From Trichosporon coremiiforme (taxonomy: Eukaryota > Basidiomycota > Tremellomycetes > Trichosporonales > Trichosporonaceae): a DNA stretch of 64,000 bases. How positions within the stretch are numbered: the first letter of the stretch is position 1; every line of letters starts with the position of its first letter. Below the pieces are notes generated by a model. That model made no database searches and was not told the DNA's origin. It saw only the letters and a program-made list of their open reading frames with translations. The stretch is taken from positions 311,362 through 375,361 of the forward strand of contig BCJJ01000023.1 of NCBI GenBank assembly GCA_039545355.1, given 5' to 3'. Shown here one piece after another: positions 33,839 through 44,821 of this stretch. Made by a program: the position numbers and the translations under genes.

Positions 33839-34789
33839 ATGGTGCGTAGCGGCGACGACGGCAGTGGCATGCGCAGAGAGGACTGAACTGACGACCAGGC
33901 GCCTACTCAGAAGGTTAGTCGGAATCTCGAACGGATCGATGTCGCGCGCGTAGAGTCTTGAAATGCCGGATGTTGGAAAGTCGGAAGGATTTTGGAGGGC
34001 GAAGTGCTGGAGGATCGACGACGAGGGACGACGATGAAGGTGTTGCGGACGAGCTGGAACGACGAATGCCGGAGGAAGAGCGAGAGAAGAGCGAGCGGGG
34101 ATGATGCTATGGACTGGGAAGGGATGGGCTTCAAGTGGACGTGGATGATGTCGGGCATAGTGAACTATGAGCGCCCTGTCACGACAGTGTCAACTCTTCT
34201 TCTACGCTAGCTGCGTATGTTGAAGAGCGACGGAAGAGCGTTCGAAGCTTGGAATCAGACGACATGCGCGCGACATCGACCGAACGTTGAATTTCTTGGA
34301 CAGCGTTGCTGACCCTGCAGACCCGCAAGCAGCGTTCGGCGCTTCAGGACGTCGTCACCCGCGAGTACACCATCAACATCCACAAGCGTACTCACGACCT
34401 CTCCTTCAAGAAGAGTGCGTATCATCATGACGGCAGACAGTAGCTTGAGGTCGGAAGTTCGATACGGCCGATCTCCAGCGCTGTCACTCTTCCCGTTCCT
34501 CCAAGTCTTCCGCTAACCATTCACAGAGGCCCCCAAGTCGGTCAAGGCCGTCAAGGAGTTCGCCGAGAAGGCCATGGGTGTCAAGGACGTCCGCATCTCG
34601 CCCGGCCTCAACCAGGCCCTCTGGTCGCGTGGTGTCCGTTCGCCTCCCCGCCGCATCCGTGTCCGTCTCGAGCGCAAGCGTAACGACGACGAGGGTGCCA
34701 AGGAGAAGCTCTACGTCGTCGCCTCGGTCGTTGAGGGCGTCACCTCCTTCAAGGGCCTCGAGACCGTTGTTGTCGAGGGCGACGAGTAA
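33839..34789 (+). CDS. RPL31: 60S ribosomal protein eL31
   Basis: Component of the large ribosomal subunit near the exit tunnel. Four exons: 33839-33841 (the ATG alone), 33899-33913 (15 nt, APTQK), 34321-34414 and 34527-34789, giving 124 aa starting [20 protein letters not shown], as expected for a basidiomycete eL31. Core motifs: [38 protein letters not shown] and [10 protein letters not shown]. The first exon is reduced to the start codon (ATG|GTGCGT) and intron 2 is 407 nt, far longer than most introns here. Ribosomal-protein genes often hold long 5' introns that affect expression. Exons 1 and 2 are inferred from protein conservation and splice signals. Confidence 0.92.
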
Positions 34790-35325
34790 ACGTTGGGATT
34801 CTGTTGGGAGACTTGACGGGGGTGATATAGGCTGTAGCCCAGCGTCATGACATTCCATTCAGCCGTGTACCTGTTACCTGTTATCCGTGCGGCGTAGCGT
34901 AGCATAGATGCCGTCGCTACTGTGATGATAGAGTCTCGCTGCTGGAGGAGAGTTTGCTGCACATCGGGGGACGAGGGAGTGCTGCATGTTTGGTTCGGGA
35001 CCGTTGTGCTGTCAGTGTACCAGAAGCCTGCGTCAAAATTGGAAGGCGCGCCCGCAGGCCGGGCACAGAAGATCGGAAGAGATTACCCGCCGCCTCCACT
35101 CGCCGCCGGTCAGCCCAGCACGCCCAGCCGGGCCTATGACGATGGCGCCGATCGTGAGACCGACGGTCTGCCTCGTTATATCTGCACTCTTCGCATCGTC
35201 TATCGTCTATCCACGTCTTCACACACTCTCATCTTCGCATTCCTCCCATCCGAACAGACAAAGCGTCTCCATCTCCCTTTCATCTCCTTTCGCATCGCCA
35301 ATAACACTACTCTCGCCACTGAACA
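34790..35325. other. Intergenic region
   Basis: RPL31 3' flank and FMP52-like promoter. A CT/CA-rich leader spans about 35200-35325. No other feature seen. Confidence 0.5.
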
Positions 35326-36175
35326 ATGCCCGCCGTCACCATCGTCGGCGCCACGGGCCAGACGGGTTCGCAGGCACTGTCCTTCCTCCTCGCGTCTCCG
35401 CAGAACTTCTTCGTCAAGGCGATCACGCGCCGTGCGGCGCCACAGCCGACTTCTCCCCCTGCGGCGTCGGGGGCGAAGTACGAGAACGACGTCGTGCACG
35501 ATCTGACGACGGTGGAGAAGGTTGTGAACCAGGGTGACGTGTATGTCTCTTGCCTGGGAACGACGCGCGCCCAGGCCGGAGGAGCCGACAAGCAGGTCCT
35601 CGTTGATCGCGACCTGAACATTTCGCTGGCTGATAAGGCCAAGGCTCAGGGAGCCGAGACTGTGAGTATCCGTCGTTTAGTAGAATGCGCTAGTTGCTCC
35701 CCTCCCTGGCCAACGCCCTCGGCCTGCCTCCGCGTCCTGCCTTACAGCTGTCGGGCGATGAGACGGAGCAGTAGCTGTCAACGTTCGACCGGCAGCTAAC
35801 CCCCAGATGATCCTCGTCTCCTCCATGGGCGCCAACTCCAAATCCTGGTTCGCATACCCGCGCATGAAGGGCGAGCTGGAGGACCACGTCGTCGGTCTCA
35901 ATTTCCCGAATACAATCATTATCCGTCCCGGCGTGCTGCTGCACGACGGCAACCGGCCCGACCAGCGCACCGCCGAGAGCGTCATGGTCACTGCTATCCG
36001 GGGGCTGCGCTCGCTCGGTGTCCCGACGACGTCACTCGGCGTCGAGACCAAGACCGTCGGAGAGGCTATTGCCCAGCTCGCGGCCAAGCCGTCAGCGGGT
36101 GTTAGTTATCTGTATGACGCGGACATCGAGAGGCTCGCGAAGGAGTACAGGGACAGTGTTGGTGCCAAGCTCTAG
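35326..36175 (+). CDS. FMP52: Fmp52/TIP30-like NAD(P)-binding oxidoreductase
   Basis: Short-chain-dehydrogenase-like Rossmann protein. Yeast Fmp52 is found at the mitochondrial outer membrane; the reaction is unknown. Exons 35326-35661 and 35807-36175 give 234 aa. The N-terminal dinucleotide motif is TIVGATGQTGSQAL, then CLGTTRAQAGG. After the splice come ILVSSMGANSKS and the WFAYPRMKGELE segment with the Y-x3-K-like pair, then NTIIIRPGVLLH. The intron (145 nt) is somewhat long. Frame and motifs make the fold secure; the symbol follows fungal orthology by pattern and is less certain. Confidence 0.82.
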
Positions 36176-36391
36176 ATTGATTGTGAGATAGACAGTGGAG
36201 GGAAATGATTGTAGAGTTACTGTGCGGAAGAGGCACACAAGGGTATCCCATGCATATGCTTTTGAATCTGAGATCCTCTTGTCCGTCTGTTCTACAGTTC
36301 GAGAAACATTTTATACAAGTGCGGCTATAAAGGAACAAGCTGCACACTGTGCGCTGTGCGCACCTCGCGGACGGCTTCGGTGCGCCCGCGC

Positions 36392-38281
36392 TTAATCGAC
36401 ACGAATGCTCGAGTATAGCCTGCGCACGCCGAAGAAGGTCGTGATAAAGCCGATACTGCCTCCGACGAGGAACGTGAGCAGAGAGAACAGGAACAGGTAT
36501 CCGAAGTACAGGACCAGGCTCGTGAAGGAGCCGATGCTGAGGCGGGACGCAAAGTACCAAACGCCGTAGAGGAAGACCCAGACTGCGCTGCCGCCGCCGA
36601 CAAGGAACGCGCGCCAGTGCCACCGGTACTCCTCAGCGCAGAGAACGAAGTATGTCACGAGGAACGTGACCGTAGCTGTCGTCAAAACGAACACGAGGAA
36701 CGTCAGGAACAGGAAGCCGAACGCGTAGTACGCGTGGTTGCCAAACAGGGACGAGAGGACGAAGTAGAGCTCGACGAACGCCGCGCCGAACGGCAGGATG
36801 CCCGCGATGATTGCGGACTGGACCGGGCGGAGGTACCACGGCTGCGGGGGGATCTGGCGCGGGATGCTGTTCACGCGGGTCGAGTGGCCGAAGCCGCCGT
36901 GCTTCATGCCGAAGAAGTAACCGGCGACACACAGTGGGACGCTGATGAGGAACCACAGCAGGAGGATCGCGAGGATCGTGCCGAACGGCACAGCACCGGA
37001 TGCGTGCGCAAACACAAGCCAGATGTTCAGCACGCCGATCAGCGTGAACACGATGGCGGGGAAGACGGTCGCCGTCATGACCAGGTTGGCCTTCCAGGTC
37101 TCGCCGCCGAGCGTCGCGAACACGCGCGCGGAAACGTAGCCGCCGACGCACCCGAAGAGCATCCAGCAGATGATGAGGACAGTCGCGAGAGAGCCGCGGT
37201 TGCTCGGCGAAAGGAAGCCGAACAACGCAAACACGAGCGTCACGGTGCACATGAGCACGAGGTGAGCACCCGTTCCGACGGAAACGGAGAGAAGCATCGG
37301 ACGCTCCGGGCTGCGGAACACCTCGCCATGCACGAGCTTCCATCCATAGTCCTCTTGCACGTCCTCGGCGAGGTCGATCGCGTTGTACCGGTGGATGTCC
37401 TTCGAGATAGTGCGGAAGAGGACCATGGTGACCATGAAGCACAGGAAGCCCGCGATCACGAGCGAGTTGATCAGCGAGAACCAGTGGATCTTGGGGAAGT
37501 AGACGTGCAAGTAGCTGTCCCAGCGCACGCCCCAGGCCTTGTCGCTCTCGCTGAACTTGACCGAGTACGTGTAGTAGAACTCGTTGTCTGCATCTTCGTT
37601 GAGTGCGAGTCGGTCGACGTCCGATACGTAGCAGTTCGGGCTGTCCTCGCCGGCGACCATCGAGTCAACGGACCGCGGGCGCACGACGACACCGACGACA
37701 CGCACGTATTCGTCGCTCCGCTTGTGGTAGTCGATGTAGATGTCGTAGTGGTTGTTGAGGAACGTCTTCTGCGAGCCACCCGTGTACGTGATGACCTCGC
37801 CGAGAGCGAAGCCCTGCGCGTCGAGGAACGTCTCCTGCGTCTGCGGGTCGCGCATCAACTCCGCGCTCGGCAGGCCGTCGATGATCAGGCTAACGCCATA
37901 GTCCTCCTCGATGCGCTCGTTGATGAACTTGGCGTCGTCCTTTGGCACCTTGGACTTGCACAACGTCGCGCAAGACTTGTCATCGAGCATCTTGATGTTG
38001 AACGCGCTCGACAGGATGCGATCACCGAACAGGATACTGCCGAGCGACTCGGCCTGCTGCATCGGCCCGCCCTGCGGCTGGCAGAAGTGGAACCGCTCAT
38101 CGTAGTAGTCGAGTGAGATGAGCGACCGCAACGTCGTGTTCAGCTTCGGCGTCAGCGAGTTGACGTACACCGGCACGTCCTCGCCCGGCTTGTAGTCGTG
38201 CGGCGCACTGCCGGGAAGGTAGAACGCGGACGCAGGCACCGCGGCGGCGACCAGCGCGGTGACGGCGGCTAGTAAACGCAT
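36392..38281 (-). CDS. EMP70: EMP70/TM9SF family nonaspanin
   Basis: Endosomal/Golgi nine-helix membrane protein involved in cell adhesion, metal homeostasis and cargo sorting. Uninterrupted frame. I start at 38281 (MRLLAAVTALVAAAVPASAF, a signal peptide) rather than the upstream in-frame ATG at 38407, giving 629 aa, normal for the family. A luminal domain with FHFCQPQGG and LGSILFGDRI is followed by nine hydrophobic segments, including LVFALFGFLSPSNRGSL and GGYVSARVFATLGGE. The C-terminus reads RRLYSSIRVD; family members often end in a K-x-D/E COPI-binding signal, here with Arg in place of Lys. Convergent with the FMP52-like gene. Confidence 0.93.
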   Translation of the reverse strand: MRLLAAVTALVAAAVPASAFYLPGSAPHDYKPGEDVPVYVNSLTPKLNTTLRSLISLDYYDERFHFCQPQGGPMQQAESLGSILFGDRILSSAFNIKMLDDKSCATLCKSKVPKDDAKFINERIEEDYGVSLIIDGLPSAELMRDPQTQETFLDAQGFALGEVITYTGGSQKTFLNNHYDIYIDYHKRSDEYVRVVGVVVRPRSVDSMVAGEDSPNCYVSDVDRLALNEDADNEFYYTYSVKFSESDKAWGVRWDSYLHVYFPKIHWFSLINSLVIAGFLCFMVTMVLFRTISKDIHRYNAIDLAEDVQEDYGWKLVHGEVFRSPERPMLLSVSVGTGAHLVLMCTVTLVFALFGFLSPSNRGSLATVLIICWMLFGCVGGYVSARVFATLGGETWKANLVMTATVFPAIVFTLIGVLNIWLVFAHASGAVPFGTILAILLLWFLISVPLCVAGYFFGMKHGGFGHSTRVNSIPRQIPPQPWYLRPVQSAIIAGILPFGAAFVELYFVLSSLFGNHAYYAFGFLFLTFLVFVLTTATVTFLVTYFVLCAEEYRWHWRAFLVGGGSAVWVFLYGVWYFASRLSIGSFTSLVLYFGYLFLFSLLTFLVGGSIGFITTFFGVRRLYSSIRVD

Positions 38282-39063
38282 CGGGGGTGGGTGATGGCGT
38301 GCGTGCGCCGGTGATGAGAAGTGGGAGTAATGGGTGGAAGGGTGGTGAGGGAATGAGCGTTGTTGAGTTGAAGGAAGGGGAGTGACCAGGGTCGGGCGGT
38401 TGACCAACTATGATAAGGGCGGCCAGAAATCGTGGAAGTTAGGTTGAAGCTTGAAGGAATTGTTGCACGTCTGGGCAGGCTGAGTTGTCATGTTTCGGCT
38501 GGTGTGAGCCTGCGACGGCGCGTCTGGCCAAGGGGAGCGGGTGCGGTGGAGGCGCAGAGGAAGGCATTCAGAGGTACATACGTGAGGGCTTAGGCGGCGC
38601 CCAGCCCTGTGTGCTGCGGTGACACAGCGTGCGCCTTTTGCTGATGCGCGCTGATATGTCGGACCTCTCGTGTCCTGACCCAATAGACATGCGTTACCGC
38701 CCAGTACAGGCGCAGCTTTACCTGAGGAGCCTACGCAGAAGCGCTCGGTTAGAAGGTGCCTGTGCTTTAGGCGCCCCGTTGCACGTGCCCACTTTAGCCC
38801 TAGTACAGCCCGACTCGACAACGGTGTGCTGGTCGGGGACCACCGACAAGTTCCGGCGCACGCCCGGCACGGCCGTTGAGGAACGGCGGCCATCACCATA
38901 CCCGAGAAAAGTTGGGTCAAGCGCTCCAGTCGATAACATTCTCCGCCCTCTTATCCGGCTTTCGGCTCCTCACCCCCTTTCCCGATCTTCCTTACATTAC
39001 CGTCCCCCTCTTCCGCCCCTCCTCCTCTACTCCTCCTCTTCTCCTCCTCTTCAAGCTTTCACC
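38282..39063. other. Divergent promoter region EMP70-RIB3
   Basis: Shared upstream region. A long CT-rich tract (cctcctcctctactcctcct-like) runs from about 39000 to 39060, directly before the RIB3 ATG. No other gene seen. Confidence 0.55.
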
Positions 39064-40171
39064 ATGTCTGCCCCGATCAGAGTCGCCAACCCGCCCACCG
39101 ACGTGCCGGTGCCATTCAAGTTCGACCCCATCGAGGACGCCATCGCCGCCATCAAGAACGGCGAGTTCGTCGCCGTCATGGACGATGAGGACCGCGAGAA
39201 CGAGGCCGACCTCATCTGCTCCGCGGCCAAGGTCACGACGGAGGGCATGGCTTGGTTTGTCAAGTGGACTAGGTGAGTTGTCCTCTGCATGGCCGGTTGT
39301 TCGGCCATGCGGACTCCGAAGTGTTTCGGAGTCGTGTGTCCTTCCTTCTGCCATCCTCTACCATTCTTAGCTCTCCGAAGGACTGAAGAACACTTCGATG
39401 GCCCACTCTTGGCCCACTCTAACGATACCGAGCTGGAGTGTGATTGCTGACCAAGCAGCGGCTACGTCTGCCTCTCGACGACGCAGAAGCGCCTGACGGA
39501 GCTGAACCTCACGCCTTTGCTGTCCTCGGCCGGCGCCAACGAGGACGCGAAGGGCACCGCGTACCACCTCACGATCGATGCGAACGCCGCTAAGCACCCC
39601 GTGCACACCGGTATCTCGGCGCACGACCGTGCTCTCTGCTCCCGTCTCGTCGCCGAGGGTGCCCCCGCCGACGACTTCACCCGCCCCGGACACATCATGA
39701 CGCTCCGCTACACTCCCGGAGGTGTCAGGAACCGCACCGGACATACAGAGGCGGCTGTTGGTGAGTAGAGGTTAGCGAGCACAGCGAGCTGGCTGGGGAG
39801 TCTTGGCGAAGGCGCGCAGCCGCGCTCCGCGAGCGTACTGCAACAAACACCGGTCTCATCGAGGCGTGTCGTGTGACAGCGAGTAACGAGCTCGGCTCTG
39901 TCACTGTGACCCCCTGCTTTCACCTGGAGCCCGGTAAACCGCTGATGAGGTCTTAGACCCAAGCTGACATCCAGACCTGTGTTACCTCGCCGACCTGCCG
40001 CCCGCGGGCCTGCTCTGCGAGCTGGTGCACCCGACCGACCCCGCCGGAAGCATGGCGCGACGCGACGACTCGTGGAAGTTTGCGCGCGAGTGGGGCCTCA
40101 AGGTCATCTCTATCGCCGACCTCCAGGCGTACCTCAACTCGGAGAAGGGCGCCAAGGTGCCGACGGCTTAA
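39064..40171 (+). CDS. RIB3: 3,4-dihydroxy-2-butanone 4-phosphate synthase
   Basis: Makes the four-carbon precursor of riboflavin from ribulose 5-phosphate. Exons 39064-39272, 39459-39760 and 39975-40171 give 235 aa, the monofunctional fungal length. Motifs: [20 protein letters not shown] with the acidic loop that binds Mg, [53 protein letters not shown] and [15 protein letters not shown]. Both introns (186 and 214 nt) are long for this window. The first contains two adjacent perfect stem-loops just after the donor. Regulation through intron structure is possible but untested. Confidence 0.95.
39287..39333 (+). other. Paired perfect stem-loops in RIB3 intron 1
   Basis: Two hairpins one base apart: gcatggcc/ggccatgc (39287-39294 with 39303-39310, 8-nt loop) and gactccgaa/ttcggagtc (39312-39320 with 39325-39333, loop gtgt). 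They begin 14 nt after the splice donor. Downstream in the same intron an 11-bp unit (tggcccactct) is repeated in tandem at about 39398-39419. I see no conserved FMN-riboswitch core. They may simply compact the intron. Confidence 0.7.
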
Positions 40172-40995
40172 GCGCTGTATCGGGGCCGCAGGCCGAGGAC
40201 CCGCTGACGGCTGGAGCACTGACAGGTGTCACAGCCCTGCGCCAGAGAGTCTTCACGATTCGACAGGTCACCGAAGAGCGTCCTAAGGCGACGACGAACG
40301 ATGAAGGAGAAACTTAGAAACGTCTTGTATCCAACGACAACACAGCATACCCCCACCACTCCCGCGGAGAGAGAGCGGAAGGAAGCAGCAAGGAAGGAAG
40401 GACCGAAACGAGGATGAGGGCTCCAGCATATATCCGTATCATTCGCATCTGCATGGAAACTGGCATTCTTGAACCCAAAGCGCGAAGCTCGTAGCGCGGA
40501 GTGAACCCTCCCCCTTTCTTCTCTCCACTGTCTGCTGACCATTTTCATCAGAACGCTGATCTGACCGAGCTAGCACGGAGAAGAACTGACTGGGCTGAGT
40601 GATAACCAAGCACCGTGCAATGTGGGACGACTGACTGATCTGTGGGACGGCTGACTCAGACGCGACGCTGTTCAGGAAATACACAGCCCGCTACGCTCGC
40701 TGCCCTCGCTAATCGGGCGACTTCCGATTCGCCAAAAGATGGAGCCCCATGCGCCATTGTTGTGAGGCGTTTCCGTTTCCGTGGCAGCGAATTGCGCCTA
40801 ACCACGATTTCTCGGATCGTCAAGTCAACGCAGGCCCATGCTGGTTTGCTCGATTGTGTCTCCGCTCGCCGAGCGCACACATACGTCGACCCCAGCCCTC
40901 GGCCTCGCCCTTCCGGCTCGGTGCGCTCGAGACTCCAGTGCCATGCAATACATGAGATGTGCCTATTTGAATGAAATTTGGGGTTGGGGGTCTAT
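40172..40995. other. Intergenic region between convergent genes
   Basis: RIB3 and the PPR gene converge here. About 0.8 kb with no coding pattern or repeat that I can support. Confidence 0.5.
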
Positions 40996-42805
40996 CTACT
41001 CGGCGTCCTGCTCACGGGCTTGGCTGCGCTCGCCACCCTGCTCACCCTGCTCGCCCTTGGGGGCGTCGCGCCTGCGGCTGGCGTAGTCGCGACCAAAGGC
41101 GCGCTGTCCGTCCTCTCCCCTCGGCCCCTCGTTGCGGGGGCGGAAGGAGCCCCTGTTGCGGTTCTGGCGGCCCTGCTCGCGCTGCTGCGCCAGGCGGTCG
41201 AGGGACGGGGGCATGTTGTAGCCCAGGCTCTGAGCCTCCTCGACGACGAGGCGCCAGCGCTTGTCGTCGGTGCGGACGCACTTGAACGCGAGCTCGAGGT
41301 ACACTGACCTAGGCGGGGTGACGCCCTGCGCCTTCATCTTCTCGAGGAAGAAGAAGGCGTCCTCGAACGGCACCTGCGTCAGGCAGAGGTGGATCAGCGC
41401 CTCGTACGTGTCTGCGTTGGGCTTGAGGCCCGCCGCGCTCAGCTCGTTCAGCACCGTGTCGCCCAGCACGCGGTGGCCCGCCTTCTCGCACGCGCGGAGG
41501 ACGAGGTTGAACGTGTCTACGTTGGGCTGGACGCCGAGCGACTCGGCGGCAAGCTGCGTAGCACGCGCACGCTGCAGGTCACCGATGTTCGCTGACGCGG
41601 CGATGACGGCGTTCAGAGCAGCGACGTCGACCGGCTCCTTGGCCGCAGCCATGTCCTCGAGCTCGTAGAAGGCCTGGTCGACGACGTGCGCAGAGTCAAG
41701 CACCTTGACAAGCGGCTGGACGGTGCGGAGCGCAGGCGCGACACCCGCAGCGCGCATCTTGCCCGGCAGGCGAAGGGCCTCGGGCACGCGGCCCTCGTTG
41801 CACATCGCCTCGAGGACGGGGGCGAAGTGGTGCTCCTGCGGCTTGACCTTGATGTTGGCGAGCTCGCCAAGGGCAGCAGTCGCGATGTCGGTGCGGCCCT
41901 CGCGGCCGGCGACAGCGAGAATGGCGAGCAGGAGGCCTTCGTCGGGGGCGTAGGCGTGGTTCTCGACGACGCGGTTCCACGCCGCCTCAACACCCTCGAG
42001 GAAGGACGCGTCCGCGGACGCGGTCAGGATCTGCACCCATGCCTGGGTCGGGAGGGTCATGCCGGAGTGCATGGATTCGGCACGCTGGGCGAACTGCAGG
42101 GCGATTCGCGGCTGGCCCCACTTGCACGCCGAATTGACGAGCTGGTTCAGCGCATGGCGACCCGGGAACTGGTTGCCGTGCATCGCCTCGCCGACGAGGA
42201 GGAGCTGCTCTTCGAACGAGCCGCTCGCGAGGCGCGACAGCGCGAGCATCCCCTCCGGCCCCGGCGCATGACCGCGCTTGTCCATGTAGTGCAGCACCGA
42301 GGGGAGGATCTCCGGGTAATCGAGAGCCATCCACAGCAGCTCCTCGAGCGCTCCGACGCCGAGATCAATCTTGCCCGCGTCCGCATCCCGGAGCGCCGCC
42401 TTCGCGATCGCGAGCCCGAGTTCGTTCCCGCCACGGTCCCTTCCGTAAGTCTTCGCCGCGTTGAGCACCTTCATGTACGCCTTCGAGGACGGCTTCTGCC
42501 CGTCCGCCTTGTACTTGGCGAGCTCGCGCAGCAGCTTCGGGAGCTCGGATGCCCGCGAGGTCTGAGGTGCCCGGCCACGGTTTCGGGTAGGCTGGCCCTC
42601 GCCGTCTGCATGTCAGCTACGCCCGCGTGAAGCGTAAGAAGAGAGCTAGTCCGAGCTCACCTTGCACGCGCGTGCCACTGAAGTCGGGTCCGGTGGAGGA
42701 AGGAGCAGTCGCTGTCGAGATGGCGCGAAGACCGAGGGCGCGCGGCGCCGCCGGGACGGACCGGCGCACGAGAGGCTGCGCGAGGAGGTGAGCCCGCTGC
42801 GCCAT
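40996..42805 (-). CDS. Mitochondrial pentatricopeptide-repeat protein
   Basis: Exons 42805-42661 and 42605-40996 give about 584 aa. The N-terminus (MAQRAHLLAQPLVRRSVPAA) is Arg/Ala-rich without acids, a likely mitochondrial presequence; the ATG exon is needed for it. PPR units of about 35 residues fill the middle, e.g. DVAALNAVIAASANIGDLQR, NVDTFNLVLRACEKAGHRVL and NADTYEALIHLCLTQVPFED. The tail is Arg/Gly/Gln-rich and low-complexity (NRNRGSFRPRNEGPRGEDGQ). PPR proteins bind organelle RNA for stability, processing or translation; the target cannot be told from sequence. Intronless over most of its length, with GC-biased codons. Confidence 0.85.
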
Positions 42806-43075
42806 TTTTAGGTAGTCAGCTGTCGGTCGAGTCGGCGAGTCGCGTCGAACGGTCCAACCGCTGTGTTGTAGTAGAGAGGGCTCAAAGTTCGGAGACACCG
42901 GAGCAAGTTCGCGGAGGTGCACCCATCGCCTGACTGGAAAATCCCAGCCTAGGAACATGAAAATCAACGGAGGCTTTTTCGACCGTCTGACCTGTTCACG
43001 AGAAGTGGAGGTCGAGACTGGTTGCTGCTTGTGTCAACAAATCTCTCATCCAGCCTCGAGACTCAGATACCCAGC

Positions 43076-44061
43076 ATGAGCGCCGACGGATACACCGAGG
43101 AGGAGCGCGCAGCAGCGGTAAGATTATTCTTGCGGAGGGCCAGCTGACAAGACAGTGGGCAGCGGTATGTTTATAGCTCTGAAGAGTCCGGTTGCCACCC
43201 AAGCTAACCCAACAGTATTACGCTCAGCAGGGTTATGATGAGGCGACGATCGCCCAGATGATGGGAGGGTCGTACGGAGCTAGTGCTTCTTCGTCGTCTG
43301 CGGCGGGACCGTCGACAGGAACGGTGCCCGGGTACGACAAGGACGGGTACAAGATCAAAACGACGGTCCCAGAGTCGGCGCAAAATGCTCCTCTGCTCGA
43401 CGCTGACCTGCTGAAGACGACATATATGAAGCCGATCAAGCATGAAGACCCGAAGAAGTCTGGAGGAAGCAGCAGCAGCAGCAACCCGAACAAGATCAAG
43501 TACAACACTCCCGGGAAGCGGGAGACCGTCGTCCGCAAAGGTAGCGGCCGGGTATGGGAAGACGCAACGCTGCTGGAGTGGGATCCTAGTGGGTTGTGAG
43601 GTTTGTATCATTGAACTGACATTTCAGAGTGGTACCGGCTATTCGTTGGTGACGTCTCGAACGACGTGAGCGAGCGCACGCTGGACGAGGCGTTCAACAA
43701 GTACCCCTCTTACTGCAAGTGCAAGGTTGTGCGCGACCGTCTCAGCCAGAAGGTAAGCTGCTAGTTTCGGGCCCCAAGCTAACGCCAGGCCAAGTACGGG
43801 TTCATCGCGTTCAAGGACCCGGAGGACTTCCTACGTGCGTGGAAGGAGATGGATGGCAAGTATGTCGGAAACCGTCCGATCCGCTTGACCAAGATCAAGG
43901 AGGACAAGTACGGCACGACATCGAAGCAGACGATCAGTGCCCGTAAGGTGAGTAGTGACTGACTTGCGCGCGAGGTATGCTGACATATGTAGGCCAAGGA
44001 GCTGGACAAGCTGCAGCGCAACAAGGGCAAGCCCCTGGACGGCCGTCCGACGCCATGGTAG
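43076..44061 (+). CDS. RNA-binding protein, RBM42-like (single RRM)
   Basis: Six exons: 43076-43117, 43156-43164, 43216-43588, 43628-43752, 43789-43947 and 43993-44061, 258 aa. The second exon is only 9 nt (TGG GCA GCG) and links AAA to YYAQQGYDEA. The N-terminal half is Ser-rich and disordered, then KRETVVRKGSGRVWEDATLL with EWDPKW, the conserved lead-in to the RBM42 RRM. RNP2 is RLFVGDVS and RNP1 is KYGFIAFK, followed by MDGKYVGNRPIRL. RBM42 associates with the spliceosome and mRNPs. The assignment rests on the RRM plus the lead-in motif. The micro-exon itself is inferred from splice sites and frame. Confidence 0.87.
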
Positions 44062-44821
44062 GACGATGCAGTTGTACAGATTAGATCATCCATAGAAGTA
44101 ACCCTGGGTCCTTGCGAAATGGATACAAGGAATTGCACAGCCACTGGGGTGTCGAGGGCAGGATCTGGACTCACTATCGGTGTCGGCGTCGACCGCGTTT
44201 GTTCGCAGAGGGCCGGTGGCCGGCGGTGATGCAAGCACAGCGACGTACAAGGGCCGCTGGCCAGTGAGTGATGCGACGGCCGATGGCGATCGCACCCAGT
44301 ATGACGAAAGCGGTGAAGACAGACGCTGACGTGTAAAACGAGGACGCTCTAGGTACGGGTGGGGTGGAGGGTGATAACGGGTCAATCAAGACGCGAGTCG
44401 AGACTGGGTCGGCTGAGCTGACCCGTTGGCTGGGCGCTGGACAGGTGGCCACTCTGACCCTGAACGTAAGTGTCTGCTGGCTGCTCCGAGTTTGCCGCCA
44501 CCAACGAGCCTAACCAGACGGACCTGACACGGCGCTCATTCCCCGCCGCCGTACGACGCAGATGTGTTATTGTCAACTTACCTGATCCATCACGCCAAGA
44601 CCCAAATCTACTCATCGCACCCACCACCACAACCTCTCCGACGCGTGCTGCTCTGCTGTAGCGATACCACTCGCCAACCCCGGCACAGCCAATTTTGAAA
44701 GCAAGCCTTTCCCAACAGGCAACGCTGGCAAACACCTGGCACCACCTCGCTTGCCCCCAATCACCTCCCCTCTCCTCCTTTAACCCTCCTACCGCCTCCC
44801 TCCCCGATCTCTACGCTCGCC
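44062..44821. other. Intergenic region
   Basis: RBM42-like 3' flank and ORM1 promoter. From about 44750 the plus strand is a CT-rich leader up to the ORM1 ATG. No other feature seen. Confidence 0.5.

Noticed and set aside
33914..34320. Possible C/D-box snoRNA in the long RPL31 intron
   Set aside because: GATGATG-like words occur, but no C and D boxes with a closing terminal stem at proper spacing.
36617..38116. 499-codon plus-strand frame opposite EMP70
   Set aside because: Shadow of the GC-biased EMP70 coding sequence. The translation is Arg/Glu/Val-rich with no domain.
39273..39974. Classical FMN riboswitch in the RIB3 introns
   Set aside because: The conserved bacterial core elements are not present. 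Only simple stem-loops are seen.
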